Of a stretch of DNA of 64,000 nucleotides, positions 63,101 to 63,274 are shown piece after piece; within the stretch, counting starts at the first letter, position 1, and the number at the start of each line of letters is the position of its first letter. The stretch is from assembly GCA_030386875.1 (NCBI GenBank), contig CM059564.1, forward strand, positions 43,606,075 to 43,670,074, written 5' to 3'. Below the pieces are notes generated by a model, which was not told the DNA's origin, searched no databases, and worked only from the letters and a program-made list of their open reading frames with translations. This DNA comes from Morinoia aosen. Taxonomy: Eukaryota; Arthropoda; Malacostraca; Amphipoda; Talitridae. The position numbers were made by a program, and so were the translations under genes.

Positions 63101-63274
63101 AAAAATAAATTTTAAATAATTCCCTGACCTAGTTCGTAACTAAACAGAGTTGTAAATTACAAATAATTCCATTTTTTAAATTGTACCTTATACTAAATGT
63201 ACTTTCTATTGTCCAGGGAGAAGCTGTCGGCGATGACCAGCTCCCCTATGCTCATGGACGCCGCGGCTCGCAAG
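24044..63274 (+). CDS. Type-I ferlin (dysferlin/myoferlin-like), 3' end outside window
   Basis: Ferlins are tail-anchored multi-C2 proteins that promote Ca2+-dependent vesicle fusion and membrane repair (family knowledge). Thirty exons with GT-AG borders splice in frame at all 29 junctions into 1,427 residues. Order: C2A (about 1-145), linker, C2B (about 200-320), FerI (about 320-350), C2C (about 360-475), FerA (about 609-776), FerB (777-830), nested DysF (about 830-1090), C2D (about 1100-1290) and C2E (1295-1408). The DysF repeats decide for the dysferlin/myoferlin/Fer1L5 class over otoferlin. C2C (LMDWDRVGNDD) and C2D (GLSDPF, FDWD) keep acidic Ca2+-loop residues; C2A loop 1 lacks the first Asp. 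Compared with about 2,000-residue relatives, the last C2 domains and membrane anchor are missing because the window ends. No exon contains a stop or frameshift, so the gene looks functional. Introns carry most of the repeats listed here. Confidence 0.95.
24141..24300. repeat. AT-rich TAATATA-type low-complexity tract
   Basis: Starts within 15 bp of the exon 1 donor and consists of TAATATAA, AATGTAAT and AAATATAAA variants. Confidence 0.8.
24508..25364. repeat. 13-bp minisatellite in ferlin intron 1, about 66 copies
   Basis: The unit is GAGGCACATCCCC. Variants TAGGCACATCCCT and GTGGCACATCCCC occur in clusters. A 13-bp period rotates through all frames, so the apparent CLGDVPRG or PEAHPRGT peptides in many frames are artefacts. 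Confidence 0.97.
25365..25776. other. Intron 1, unique sequence
   Basis: Nothing recognised between the 13-bp array and the hAT-like element. Confidence 0.4.
25777..25943. mobile_element. hAT-like MITE in intron 1
   Basis: Termini CAGGGGTTCCCAACCT and AAGGTTGAGAAAACCCCTG are inverted relative to each other, and the start CAGGGGTTC is typical of hAT-type non-autonomous elements. Flanking octamers AATTAGAA and CATTAAAG are only partly similar, so the target duplication is weak. 167 bp, no ORF. Confidence 0.7.
26262..26590. repeat. ~165-bp imperfect tandem duplication in intron 1
   Basis: GTAACTGTACTTGCTTGAT...TTGAGGA...GCGAAATTTTGGA is repeated as GTAACGGTACTTGCTTGAT...TTGAGGA...GCAAAATTTTAGA. 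Confidence 0.75.
26591..27102. other. Intron 1, 3' part
   Basis: Unique AT-rich sequence up to the exon 2 acceptor (TGACGTGCAG). Confidence 0.4.
27103..27250 (+). CDS. Ferlin exon 2 (C2A)
   Basis: Residues 33-82, phase 1 in and phase 2 out. [14 protein letters not shown] matches the conserved NPVWNEGFEWD-type strand of ferlin C2A, and [11 protein letters not shown] is loop 3. Acceptor TGCAG, donor GTGAGT. Confidence 0.95.
27315..28260. repeat. Foldback plus direct third copy (three related ~260-bp segments) in intron 2
   Basis: The segment CTTTTTTCGTCCGATTCG...AGACAGTTTTAGAATTCTTG...CAAACTCAGTAGGGCTTTTT (27320-27600) is followed by its inverted copy (about 27655-27786, AGCCCTACTGAGTTTGTTAG). 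A second direct copy follows at about 27990-28255. The inverted arms are separated by only about 55 bp. No ORF. Confidence 0.85.
28318..28342. repeat. C14-T-G10 homopolymer palindrome
   Basis: Fourteen C, one T, ten G in direct succession. It can form a hairpin or, on either strand, G-rich alternative structures. It is also a likely site of sequencing or assembly error. Confidence 0.9.
28485..28620. repeat. ~45-bp degenerate tandem repeat in intron 2
   Basis: TTTCCTTCTCAACGCTTCTTT and CACTTGTTT(C/T) phrases recur about three times. They resemble the sequence just after the exon 2 donor (GTTTCCTTCTCAATGTTTCTT at 27256). Intron 2 may have grown by duplication of its own 5' end before the foldback element separated the pieces. 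Confidence 0.6.
28621..29007. other. Intron 2, unique sequence
   Basis: Nothing recognised. Confidence 0.35.
29008..29045 (+). repeat. R1 family, small 5' remnant
   Basis: TAGGTCCCGAGATGAGAGTT, then AGGTTGACAACC, matches the R1 5' third only. Confidence 0.5.
29100..29395. repeat. Degenerate CAATGACAATTGCAATG repeat upstream of exon 3
   Basis: AAGATTGCAATGA, CAATTGCAATG and GACAATTGCAA phrases recur about ten times with poor periodicity, ending about 10 bp before the exon 3 acceptor. Confidence 0.7.
29407..29597 (+). CDS. Ferlin exon 3 (end of C2A, linker)
   Basis: Residues 82-145. [15 protein letters not shown] and [11 protein letters not shown] correspond to the last C2A strands; a Pro/Ala/Gly-rich linker follows. 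Acceptor ACCGCAG, donor GTACGG, phase 2 in and phase 1 out. Confidence 0.95.
29833..30105 (+). repeat. R1 family copy in ferlin intron 3
   Basis: ATCTATAGGAGTTAACGCTC, CCAGGGGAAATATGTGAGGTCC, CTTTTTTCGGTTGACT and ATAGATTCCGCGTTCTCC match the other R1 copies. Same orientation as all others, sense to the ferlin. Confidence 0.8.
30190..30258 (+). CDS. Ferlin exon 4 (linker)
   Basis: Residues 146-168, Ala/Thr/Gly-rich ([17 protein letters not shown]). There is no domain; it is supported by phase 1/phase 1 agreement with both neighbours and by good splice sites (TCCTGCAG, GTGAGA). Confidence 0.75.
30259..30899. other. Intron 4, 5' part
   Basis: Unique AT-rich sequence before the LINE. The 5' end of the LINE could lie anywhere in about 30820-31000; I see no clear target-site duplication. 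Confidence 0.4.
31000..31860 (+). CDS. LINE ORF1 protein (coiled coil, RRM-like)
   Basis: 286 residues from ATG 31000 (a GTG-started extension upstream is not needed). The N-terminus is a Ser/Thr/Asn tract encoded by an (AACAGCACC)n run. Heptad-rich helix follows at roughly 40-115 ([35 protein letters not shown]), then a globular part with [34 protein letters not shown] and [16 protein letters not shown]. This is the L1-ORF1p-like layout of coiled coil, RRM-like domain and C-terminal domain. Such proteins trimerise and coat LINE RNA (family knowledge). The exact family is not identified. Confidence 0.85.
   Translation: MANKRRSTSNSTNNSTNNSTNNSSNNSTEFQPKFGQYPDVSSLTKGGKEVVSVLIKYFDSVMTKFNSDIEKMQNEISHLKTLFGTKEAEHKKILDEQNKKMDSLTSRLDQLEKNNQRRDIEDKKCTLVISGREIPQSHANEICKDTVCKLLKDKINIDLSDTDMTSATRMGKKPVTGNVDQRNIAFELKDYNKKREILNACREKKPKFFFINEYLIPSRANAMYILRMAKRKFPDKVGTPKTQDGNIFIFNPGNPDSRRREINTPDDLEQYLMQQLNMTSKQVMGD
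31861..33273 (+). repeat. 1.4-kb LINE inter-ORF spacer built from imperfect repeats
   Basis: Two phrases recur in order about four times: GCAATCAGCAATTTTTACC with CCAATGTTACTGTGA (near 32030, 32350, 32625 and 32895), and TACGCGTAAACCATATTAGC with TGATTATATCATTGTCGT (near 32103, 32418, 32695 and 32952). A third phrase, AACGCCCTCAGCAATCTGTT, occurs near 32775 and 33045. The units are about 270-320 bp with internal small duplications. No ORF is present. It may work as an internal promoter or leader for ORF2; that is inference. Confidence 0.85.
33274..36279 (+). CDS. LINE ORF2: APE endonuclease and reverse transcriptase
   Basis: 1,001 residues, ending at TAG 36277. The AP-endonuclease-like domain spans about 50-270: CWNCRS (54-59), FTESWL with E85, VYRPP, CGDFN (191-195) and SDLSDH with D259 and H260. 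Reverse transcriptase spans about 540-800: [10 protein letters not shown] (567 on), [13 protein letters not shown] with D640, [12 protein letters not shown] (697 on) and FADD (727-730). The C-terminal part resembles other CR1/L2/jockey-group ORF2 proteins ([11 protein letters not shown]). All catalytic residues are present. It nicks target DNA and copies the LINE RNA by target-primed reverse transcription (family knowledge). Confidence 0.95.
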   Translation: MTDHPVIFEEIDPDFNHLNRIYPNLNDSQECRYTNISEFNETIRITDRDFSLLCWNCRSLYPKLEEIQCTITELKYNLDVISFTESWLDDSTKDMIRFENYHSYHSLRKNQRGGGISTYISNHIDSRTIASATMNQDHIESLFVELFRDGKRIVLGTVYRPPTACPISFLNELNRIISQFNRPLYNDIIICGDFNYDLLKHESHEPISNFLTTFQSQSFLPIITKPTRITSECATLLDNIFMTDPSDFLAGIITSDLSDHFPVFLIKKNVYIACNTKARAETYSYRKINESNLEEMRTVLEESMPTLHISQQNNNTTSIDEAVVKLTETIMTAYNQCCPIVTRTVTPKNKHKPWITRDIVINIKKRQAYLALLCEGRISRETYNRFRNYVTNQIRTSKKNYFTLKFTQFKTDVKKIWHLLNSCCKPNNADKKKIEYVVQDNVKYHEKKEIANLFNNFFVNVGKTIADGIPSEPTDHLEFMDHIREPNSFFFTPTNSSDVITCINNMKNKSSGLQTFPTKVLKVIADIVAPLISNIISQSLLLGTFPNSLKVARVTPIFKSGEKTCVNNYRPISILPIISKVFEKIVYKKVYSYFEQKSFLYDKQYGFRSKKSTTQAILNHLQFLYSNIDEGKPVFSVFLDFRKAFDCVDHKILLSKLHCYGIRGIAHDWFRSYLTNRKQYVVIDDAKSDPQTISHGVPQGSVLGPLLFLIFMNDIVKSTSFFKFILFADDSTLSAVLPNQNPAMIVESINTELHKVSSWLKANKISLNIDKTNYITFSYKKDVSLPCIKIGEGEIEETNSCKFLGIIIDKHLTFKEHITHISSKLSKSIGILNKVKNFLPETALQMLYRTLISPYLQYGIEAWHGTDKNKTNKIFTLQKRAVRAVKNLEYNAHTNDSFKNLQILKLSDLYKISICNFIYKTLRNDGDNSLRQLLTAQTGHHDHLTRNRSKFMLPYYSKARSQHSILFVGTKTWNSIPAEIRECNSYKVFKRHLESHFLSEY
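36280..36690 (+). other. LINE 3' UTR and repeat tail
   Basis: The last approximately 45 bp are AAATTGTTTA repeats. The fragment at 3999-4088 ends in the same motif, confirming this as the element's terminus. It ends about 15-20 bp before the exon 5 acceptor. Confidence 0.8.
36705..36799 (+). CDS. Ferlin exon 5 (linker before C2B)
   Basis: Residues 169-200; [11 protein letters not shown] leads into C2B (KPQDFQ in dysferlin). Phase 1 in, phase 0 out. The acceptor GTTCCCGTTCAG follows the LINE tail almost directly. Confidence 0.9.
36862..37325. repeat. 20-bp minisatellite in intron 5, about 23 copies
   Basis: The unit is CAGCTCACCCTGATCATCTC; sub-blocks carry TGATTATCCC or TGATCATCCC. It starts about 60 bp after the exon 5 donor. 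Confidence 0.95.
37322..37380 (-). mobile_element. MITE M1, 3' fragment in reverse orientation
   Basis: GCAGCATTATGAAAATCCCC and GTGACCACCGGTGGGTCACG match the right end of the copy at 50866-51118. It abuts the next M1 copy head to head. Confidence 0.7.
37381..37615 (+). mobile_element. TTAA-flanked MITE M1, full-length copy in intron 5
   Basis: Starts TTAACACTTTGACTGCGATG and ends CGCTTAAAGTGTTAA. 235 bp, no ORF. Interior phrases GTGGTACGCGGAGGGGATTT and ATGAAGGCACGAGC are shared with 18557-18752. Confidence 0.85.
37632..37646. repeat. C15 homopolymer as polypyrimidine tract
   Basis: Fifteen C directly before GCTGAGCAG, the exon 6 acceptor. It is the only pyrimidine tract there. Confidence 0.9.
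37656..37762 (+). CDS. Ferlin exon 6 (C2B, first half)
   Basis: Residues 201-236. [20 protein letters not shown] aligns with dysferlin C2B (IRVQVIEGRQL). The end is placed at the first AG|GTGTGT donor because exon 7 then continues the C2 strand without extra residues. Phase 0 in, phase 2 out. Alternative donors follow every 30 bp. Confidence 0.88.
37743..38060 (+). repeat. 30-bp minisatellite spanning the exon 6 donor, about 10 copies
   Basis: The unit includes GAGAACCAGCAGACCAG|GT, that is, the last bases of exon 6 plus the donor, and GTGTGGACC. The first copy is coding. The frame stays open across all copies as [14 protein letters not shown] decapeptides until a stop at 38205-38207. Copies contain ten AG|GTGTG or AG|GTATA donors. 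Confidence 0.92.
38319..38418 (+). CDS. Ferlin exon 7 (C2B)
   Basis: Residues 236-269. [17 protein letters not shown] matches the KGNSPLFNETLFFN-type strand of ferlin C2B. Phase 2 in, phase 0 out; donor GTAAGA. Confidence 0.95.
38419..39289. other. Intron 7, first part
   Basis: Unique AT-rich DNA; no element recognised. Confidence 0.4.
39290..39410 (+). repeat. Dispersed ~115-bp repeat pair, copy 1
   Basis: ACTCATCAATGTTTGATGA...GGGCTAAATTCCTC...AATCTCTT matches ACTCATCAATGTTTTATGA...GGTAAATTCCTC...ATCTCTT at about 40235-40350. Confidence 0.65.
39517..39567 (+). CDS. Ferlin exon 8 (C2B)
   Basis: Seventeen residues (270-286), [17 protein letters not shown], corresponding to VVDSRSLRTDALLGEF in dysferlin. 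Phase 0/0. Confidence 0.92.
39927..40023 (+). CDS. Ferlin exon 9 (end of C2B)
   Basis: Residues 287-318. The C2B end is [11 protein letters not shown] (RKWLLLSDPDD in dysferlin). Phase 0 in, phase 1 out; donor GTGAGT. Confidence 0.95.
40235..40350 (+). repeat. Dispersed ~115-bp repeat pair, copy 2
   Basis: Second copy of the segment at 39290-39410, same orientation; about 75% similar by eye. Confidence 0.6.
40681..40854 (+). CDS. Ferlin exon 10 (FerI, start of C2C)
   Basis: Residues 319-376. [13 protein letters not shown] is the FerI signature (GYLKTSLCVLGPG in dysferlin); DDVEANLL and [12 protein letters not shown] then begin C2C. Phase 1/1; donor GTGCGT. Confidence 0.96.
40910..41086. mobile_element. 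hAT-like MITE in intron 10
   Basis: Starts CAGGGGATCTCGCC and ends CAGGTTGGGAATCCCCG, inverted to each other. Interior CACCCCCTTGAGTGTC. Flanks CTAGAG and CTCTAAAG resemble the hAT target consensus but are imperfect. Confidence 0.6.
41087..41473. other. Intron 10, 3' part
   Basis: A short duplication (GGGATTTTAAAACCAGC / GGGATTTCAAAACCAGC) lies 40-100 bp before the acceptor; otherwise unique. Confidence 0.5.
41474..41690 (+). CDS. Ferlin exon 11 (C2C)
   Basis: Residues 377-449. [20 protein letters not shown] and [16 protein letters not shown] match dysferlin C2C (LVDPFVEVSFAGK, MFPSMCEKMRIRIIDW). Phase 1 in, phase 2 out. Confidence 0.97.
41753..42005 (+). repeat. R1 family, 5'-truncated copy in intron 11
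   Basis: TTGTAAGGACCACTTTTTTT, ATAGATTCTGCATTTCCTTA and GGGAGGCTTAAACTAAC; same orientation as the ferlin. Confidence 0.8.
42096..42172 (+). CDS. Ferlin exon 12 (end of C2C)
   Basis: Residues 449-474, [20 protein letters not shown], with loop-3 acidic residues. Phase 2 in, phase 1 out. Confidence 0.96.
42410..42634 (-). mobile_element. TTAA-flanked MITE M1 in intron 12
   Basis: TTAACACTTTGACTGCGGCA at the left and GCGGTCAAAGTGT at the right, with interior CTGGATCGTGTTTTCGTT and GAGCAGCATAATGAAAACTC. Orientation opposite to the copy at 37381. Confidence 0.85.
42635..43491. other. Intron 12, 3' part
   Basis: Unique AT-rich DNA. Confidence 0.4.
43492..43709 (+). CDS. Ferlin exon 13
   Basis: Residues 475-547. 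[15 protein letters not shown] and [15 protein letters not shown] are near-identical to the ferlin-specific block after C2C ([15 protein letters not shown]). Phase 1 in, phase 0 out. Confidence 0.97.
43744..44140 (-). mobile_element. Two M1 MITE copies in tandem in intron 13
   Basis: Copy 1 (43744-43970) begins TTAACACTTGACCG and ends CAGCCAAAGTGTAATACC. Copy 2 (43971-44140) lacks its left end and finishes GCAGCCGAAGTGTTAATACC. Both are followed by CGTTAT, so the pair arose by tandem duplication. It ends about 30 bp before the exon 14 acceptor. Confidence 0.8.
44173..44357 (+). CDS. Ferlin exon 14
   Basis: Residues 548-609. [20 protein letters not shown] and [10 protein letters not shown] match FEVSIGNYGNKFD and AVFDGCHYYYL in dysferlin. 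Phase 0 in, phase 2 out. Confidence 0.96.
44358..45245. other. Intron 14, first part
   Basis: A diverged duplication of about 95 bp (GGTGTTCCCGTGTACG...TAGCAACAGGTGAGTG and GGTGTTCGAGCGTACG...TAGCAGCGGGTGGGTG) lies just after the donor; the rest is unique. Confidence 0.5.
45246..45590. repeat. 29-bp minisatellite ending at the exon 15 acceptor, about 12 copies
   Basis: The unit contains CATTAGAATGTCAACGCGAT and GACCATGGA. The right three copies carry AATATCAACACGAT. The array reaches to within 4 bases of the acceptor AG, so branch point and pyrimidine tract must lie in repeat DNA. Confidence 0.93.
45595..45706 (+). CDS. Ferlin exon 15 (start of FerA)
   Basis: Residues 609-646. [16 protein letters not shown] and [15 protein letters not shown] match HYYYLPWG and YWEDISHRIETQNQL. 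Phase 2 in, phase 0 out; donor GTCAGT. Confidence 0.95.
45707..46601. other. Intron 15
   Basis: Mostly unique; a 41-bp tandem duplication lies at 46138-46216. Confidence 0.5.
46138..46216. repeat. 41-bp tandem duplication
   Basis: CGACCGTAACTTCCGCATAC with ATTCTACAGCCA occurs twice in succession. Confidence 0.9.
46602..46720 (+). CDS. Ferlin exon 16 (FerA)
   Basis: Residues 647-686, charged helical segment [17 protein letters not shown] and [11 protein letters not shown]. Phase 0 in, phase 2 out. Confidence 0.93.
46721..47337. other. Intron 16
   Basis: Unique DNA; the acceptor context (CACGGTGACCAG) is pyrimidine-poor. Confidence 0.45.
47338..47608 (+). CDS. Ferlin exon 17 (FerA helical bundle)
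   Basis: Residues 686-776. [20 protein letters not shown] and [19 protein letters not shown] match the last FerA helices (LLRLRALAEEPQ). Phase 2 in, phase 0 out; donor in a (GT)n run. Confidence 0.92.
47590..48250. repeat. ~165-bp degenerate tandem repeat beginning at exon 17 donor, 3-4 copies
   Basis: GCATCTTGGCGAGGAATGTA, GATTTTTGAAATTTCA and TTACTGATATCTAATAATG phrases recur in order near 47635, 47795, 47985 and 48150. The copy near 48121 (GCTGAGGTGTATCGATATGT) resembles the exon end GCTGAGGAG|GTGTGTGTGTG. Confidence 0.65.
48328..48487 (+). CDS. Ferlin exon 18 (FerB)
   Basis: Residues 777-829. [20 protein letters not shown] is the FerB signature (SLPDIVIWMLQGDKRVAYQ). Phase 0 in, phase 1 out. 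Confidence 0.97.
48610..48750. repeat. Short palindromic (foldback) repeat P1, copy 1
   Basis: GGGCATCTGCGTATTTAACC and GGGCAGCTAAAATTGTAGAT form imperfect inverted arms around GTTCGGCTTCTGCA; a half copy follows (GGGGCATCTGTGATTTTAGT). Relatives lie at 55391-55472 and 60931-60997. Confidence 0.65.
49076..49290 (+). repeat. ~127-bp tandem duplication carrying a copy of the exon 19 acceptor
   Basis: AATTATGACGGGAGCCCAG|GCGCGGCCGAAATG (49109-49140) mirrors AATTATGATGGGTGCGCAG|GCACGGGAGAAATG at the real exon 19 boundary. Splicing to the upstream copy would meet a TGA within about ten codons. Confidence 0.75.
49260..49548 (+). CDS. Ferlin exon 19 (outer and inner DysF, first part)
   Basis: Residues 830-926. 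[24 protein letters not shown] and [16 protein letters not shown] match the DysF-N block of dysferlin (SVFAETYENE, AGWTWAGDWFVCP). Trp-rich, as DysF requires. Phase 1 in, phase 2 out. Confidence 0.97.
49568..49715. repeat. 18-bp minisatellite after the exon 19 donor, about 8 copies
   Basis: The unit is GTGTCTCGAGTTACGATT; some units carry GCTACG. It begins about 20 bp into intron 19 and would stay in frame with exon 19 if the intron were retained. Confidence 0.92.
49716..50865. other. Intron 19, middle
   Basis: Unique AT-rich DNA apart from a doubled GCGTCCAGTCTCTTCTT near 50157. Confidence 0.4.
50866..51118 (-). mobile_element. TTAA-flanked MITE M1 in intron 19, best preserved termini
   Basis: Left TTAACACTTTGACTGCGGC, right CGCAGTCAAAGTGTTA: thirteen bases (CACTTTGACTGCG) are perfectly inverted. 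The right TTAA is mutated to TTAC. Internal TTTTTTGTTTTAATTCAATTT duplication. Confidence 0.88.
51125..51335. repeat. ~117-bp tandem duplication upstream of exon 20
   Basis: GCATAGCCACAACACGCTCA...GAACAAGCGTGCAACTCCC is repeated as TCATAGCCACATTACGCTCA...AACAAGCGCACAACTAGC. Confidence 0.85.
51362..51548 (+). CDS. Ferlin exon 20 (DysF)
   Basis: Residues 926-988. [20 protein letters not shown] and [13 protein letters not shown] match SFVEEVFENQTRLPGGQW and CPLGWKWEDEEW. The acceptor GTGTACAG is required by the phase (AG|C, Ser). Phase 2 in, phase 0 out. Confidence 0.96.
51538..51850 (+). repeat. ~62-bp repeat seeded on the exon 20 donor, 4-5 copies
   Basis: TCTGGACC|GTAAGACC at the exon end recurs as TTTAGACC|GTAAAACTTG (51656), TTTGGACCCTGAGACTTG (51716) and TTTTGGACAGCAAGACTTG (51780). 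Between them AGTCTGGTGAACGTAC recurs. The second copy keeps a GTAAAA donor; the later two lost it. Confidence 0.75.
51851..52477. other. Intron 20, middle
   Basis: Unique AT-rich DNA. Confidence 0.4.
52478..52846. repeat. ~123-bp tandem repeat, 3 copies
   Basis: TTCACTCTTCTTGATAAAGT...GAAATTTCCTTTCGAGAACT...CAATAAATCCTCCCAAGCTA recurs three times with about 80% identity by eye. Confidence 0.85.
52848..53074 (+). mobile_element. MITE M1 in intron 20
   Basis: TCAACACTTTAACTGCGACG at the left, CCGCAGTCTGAGCGTTAA at the right; interior CTCAATTTTAAAAATACTTA. Ends 31 bp before exon 21. Confidence 0.78.
53106..53255 (+). CDS. Ferlin exon 21 (DysF)
   Basis: Residues 989-1038. [17 protein letters not shown] and [16 protein letters not shown] are the DysF-C signature (TDLNRAVDEQGWEYS, YYTHRRRRWVRLRRR). 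Phase 0/0; donor GTAAAT. Confidence 0.97.
53240..53580 (+). repeat. ~181-bp tandem duplication carrying the exon 21 donor
   Basis: GTGGAAAAG|GTAAATCACAGG at the exon end is repeated as GTAGAGAAG|GTAAATCCCAGG at 53428. TTCA(A/G)AATTACAACTCGTTT and AGGCAGACTT follow in both. The second donor retains GTAAAT. Confidence 0.85.
53860..54051 (+). repeat. ~65-80-bp repeat seeded on the exon 22 acceptor, 3 copies
   Basis: TACCTTCACAACTCACTCGT...GATGTTGCAG, TACCTTCACAACATGCTCAT...GATGTTGCTCTG and TACCTTCACACCCCGATGTTG with CCCCCCAG follow each other. The last is the real acceptor; the first also ends in a CAG. Confidence 0.75.
54052..54226 (+). CDS. Ferlin exon 22 (end of DysF)
   Basis: Residues 1039-1097. 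[13 protein letters not shown] and RRRRWRRKM match GWEYASLFGWKFH and RRRRWRRRM. The second half of the nested DysF. Phase 0 in, phase 1 out. Confidence 0.96.
54208..54530 (+). repeat. ~115-130-bp repeat seeded on the exon 22 donor, about 3 copies
   Basis: ATCAAGACAGAGTCTG|GTCAGT recurs with donors at 54339|54340, 54360|54361 and 54465|54466. Each copy then has TATTTGGCTGTGTTTCTGTT or TATTGGCAGTGATGCTCTCG, and CATTATGGCACCGCAGTAGT. Confidence 0.85.
54800..55060 (+). mobile_element. tRNA-derived SINE, copy 2, in intron 22
   Basis: The head contains GTTCGAATCCC (54880-54890), a perfect polymerase III B box, preceded by a doubled CTACTCGACAG segment. The body has GCCACAATTCCCCACTCTAC and CCAGGGGTCGGAAATGGGTA, ending near CATTTGAAAAATAAATATAGG. 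It matches 20150-20390. The A box is weak. Confidence 0.75.
55115..55243 (+). CDS. Ferlin exon 23 (start of C2D)
   Basis: Residues 1097-1140. [20 protein letters not shown] matches [20 protein letters not shown]. Phase 1/1. Confidence 0.96.
55230..55440 (+). repeat. ~105-bp duplication carrying the exon 23 donor
   Basis: AAGTCGGGACTCTCAG|GTGCGTTC at the exon end is repeated as AAGTCGGGATTGTCAG|GTGCTTTG at 55333. GACTTGCTTCATGTTCAAAT and GACTTCCTTCATGTTTAAAT follow. Confidence 0.85.
55391..55472. repeat. Palindromic repeat P1, copy 2
   Basis: GCATCTATGATTTTGACCGC and GGCGACCAAAATTATAGATG are inverted arms around AAGTTTAGCTTCTGCATA. A half copy (GCATTTGTGATTTTGGCCG) lies at 55300. Confidence 0.8.
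55473..56130. other. Intron 23, 3' part
   Basis: Unique DNA. Confidence 0.4.
56131..56339 (+). CDS. Ferlin exon 24 (C2D)
   Basis: Residues 1140-1209. [33 protein letters not shown] and [11 protein letters not shown] match [19 protein letters not shown] and VVELYDHDTYG. Acidic Ca2+-loop residues retained. Phase 1 in, phase 0 out. Confidence 0.97.
56566..56683 (+). CDS. Ferlin exon 25 (C2D)
   Basis: Residues 1210-1249. [15 protein letters not shown] and LRWHPLRSG match ADEFMGRCICQPSL and LAWFPLTRG. Phase 0 in, phase 1 out. Confidence 0.95.
56684..57092. other. Intron 25, first part
   Basis: A loose repeat of TGACT(G/T)ACGATT(A/G)CT with TTTTTTGTTCATTT about three times at 56735-56875; otherwise unique. 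Confidence 0.5.
57093..57420 (+). repeat. Dispersed ~325-bp repeat, copy 2, with TTAGG-like core
   Basis: Partner of 1299-1622. Its core (57235-57325) has about ten GGTTAGGATA, GGATAGGTAAGGATA and GGTTAGCATA variants. Confidence 0.8.
57421..57968. other. Intron 25, 3' part
   Basis: Unique DNA up to the acceptor CGTGGCCAG. Confidence 0.4.
57969..58105 (+). CDS. Ferlin exon 26 (end of C2D, linker)
   Basis: Residues 1249-1294. [11 protein letters not shown] and [20 protein letters not shown] match [11 protein letters not shown] and [20 protein letters not shown]. Phase 1 in, phase 0 out. Confidence 0.97.
58116..58245. repeat. 15-bp minisatellite (GAATGACGATAATTT), about 8 copies
   Basis: Starts about 10 bp after the exon 26 donor. 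It passes directly into a second, unrelated 15-bp array. Confidence 0.92.
58246..59040. repeat. 15-bp minisatellite (CCATGGTTTTTACTG), about 53 copies, with 240-bp higher-order period
   Basis: Variants CATAG, TATAG, GGTTC and TCATG occur in a fixed order. The marker GCTATAGTTTTTACTGCCAT recurs at 58411, 58651 and 58891, exactly 240 bp (16 monomers) apart. Confidence 0.95.
59162..59323 (+). CDS. Ferlin exon 27 (C2E)
   Basis: Residues 1295-1348. [15 protein letters not shown] and [20 protein letters not shown] match VLAWGLRNMKSYQL and [20 protein letters not shown]. Phase 0/0. Confidence 0.98.
59318..59440 (+). repeat. Degenerate repeat of the exon 27 donor, 3 GT sites
   Basis: GATGTC|GTAAGTGCTGTT at the exon end is followed by GGTGTC|GTAAGTGGCTGTT and GATGTC|GTAAGCTGCTAA. 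The first repeat lies 19 bp on, so its use would shift the frame. A weaker (G)ATGCCGTAAATGGTGATTAC follows. Confidence 0.8.
59712..59851 (+). CDS. Ferlin exon 28 (C2E)
   Basis: Residues 1349-1395. [18 protein letters not shown] and [14 protein letters not shown] match MLPREELYCPPITVKVID and RQFGRRPVVGQCTI. Phase 0 in, phase 2 out; donor GTAATG. Confidence 0.97.
59885..60090. repeat. ~50-bp degenerate tandem repeat after exon 28
   Basis: GCTACTTCGGTTGAATTTGT, TACTTTCGCTGAATTTTTGG and further TACTTTCATCGAATTTTTG copies, about five in all. Confidence 0.75.
60091..60626. other. Intron 28, 3' part
   Basis: Unique DNA. Confidence 0.4.
60627..60665 (+). CDS. Ferlin exon 29 (linker after C2E)
   Basis: Small exon, [13 protein letters not shown]. 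Supported by TTTTTTTCAG, GTACCC and phase 2/2 agreement; no domain of its own. Confidence 0.75.
60666..61503. other. Intron 29, first part
   Basis: Contains palindromic repeat P1, copy 3 (60931-60997); otherwise AT-rich. Confidence 0.4.
60931..60997. repeat. Palindromic repeat P1, copy 3
   Basis: GGCATTGATGATTTTATCCG and GGGCGGCTACAATTATAGAT are imperfect inverted arms. Confidence 0.6.
61504..62192. repeat. 15-bp minisatellite (GGGCTTGGAGCGCGT), about 46 copies
   Basis: GC-rich array in an AT-rich intron. Sub-blocks carry GCGCAT, GCGCAC (five in a row), GCGCGT and GATCGCGT. Frames stay open on both strands because 15 is a multiple of three. Confidence 0.96.
62193..62844. other. Intron 29, middle
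   Basis: Unique AT-rich DNA. Confidence 0.4.
62845..63165. repeat. 47-bp repeat arranged as alternating A/B dimers, about 7 copies
   Basis: All units share GACCTAGTTCGTAA and TAAATTTTAAATAATTCCCT. Type A has TTACGCGGAATAA, type B has ATACACAGAATAA. The order is A-B-A-B-A-B plus a diverged last unit, so the true period is about 94 bp. Confidence 0.93.
63217..63274 (+). CDS. Ferlin exon 30 (linker, last exon seen)
   Basis: [19 protein letters not shown], phase 2 in. The acceptor TATTGTCCAG is good, but the donor GTCGGT is weak. The frame stays open to a TGA at 63413-63415, so the exon could be longer or be a terminal exon of a short isoform. There is no domain homology. Confidence 0.6.
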
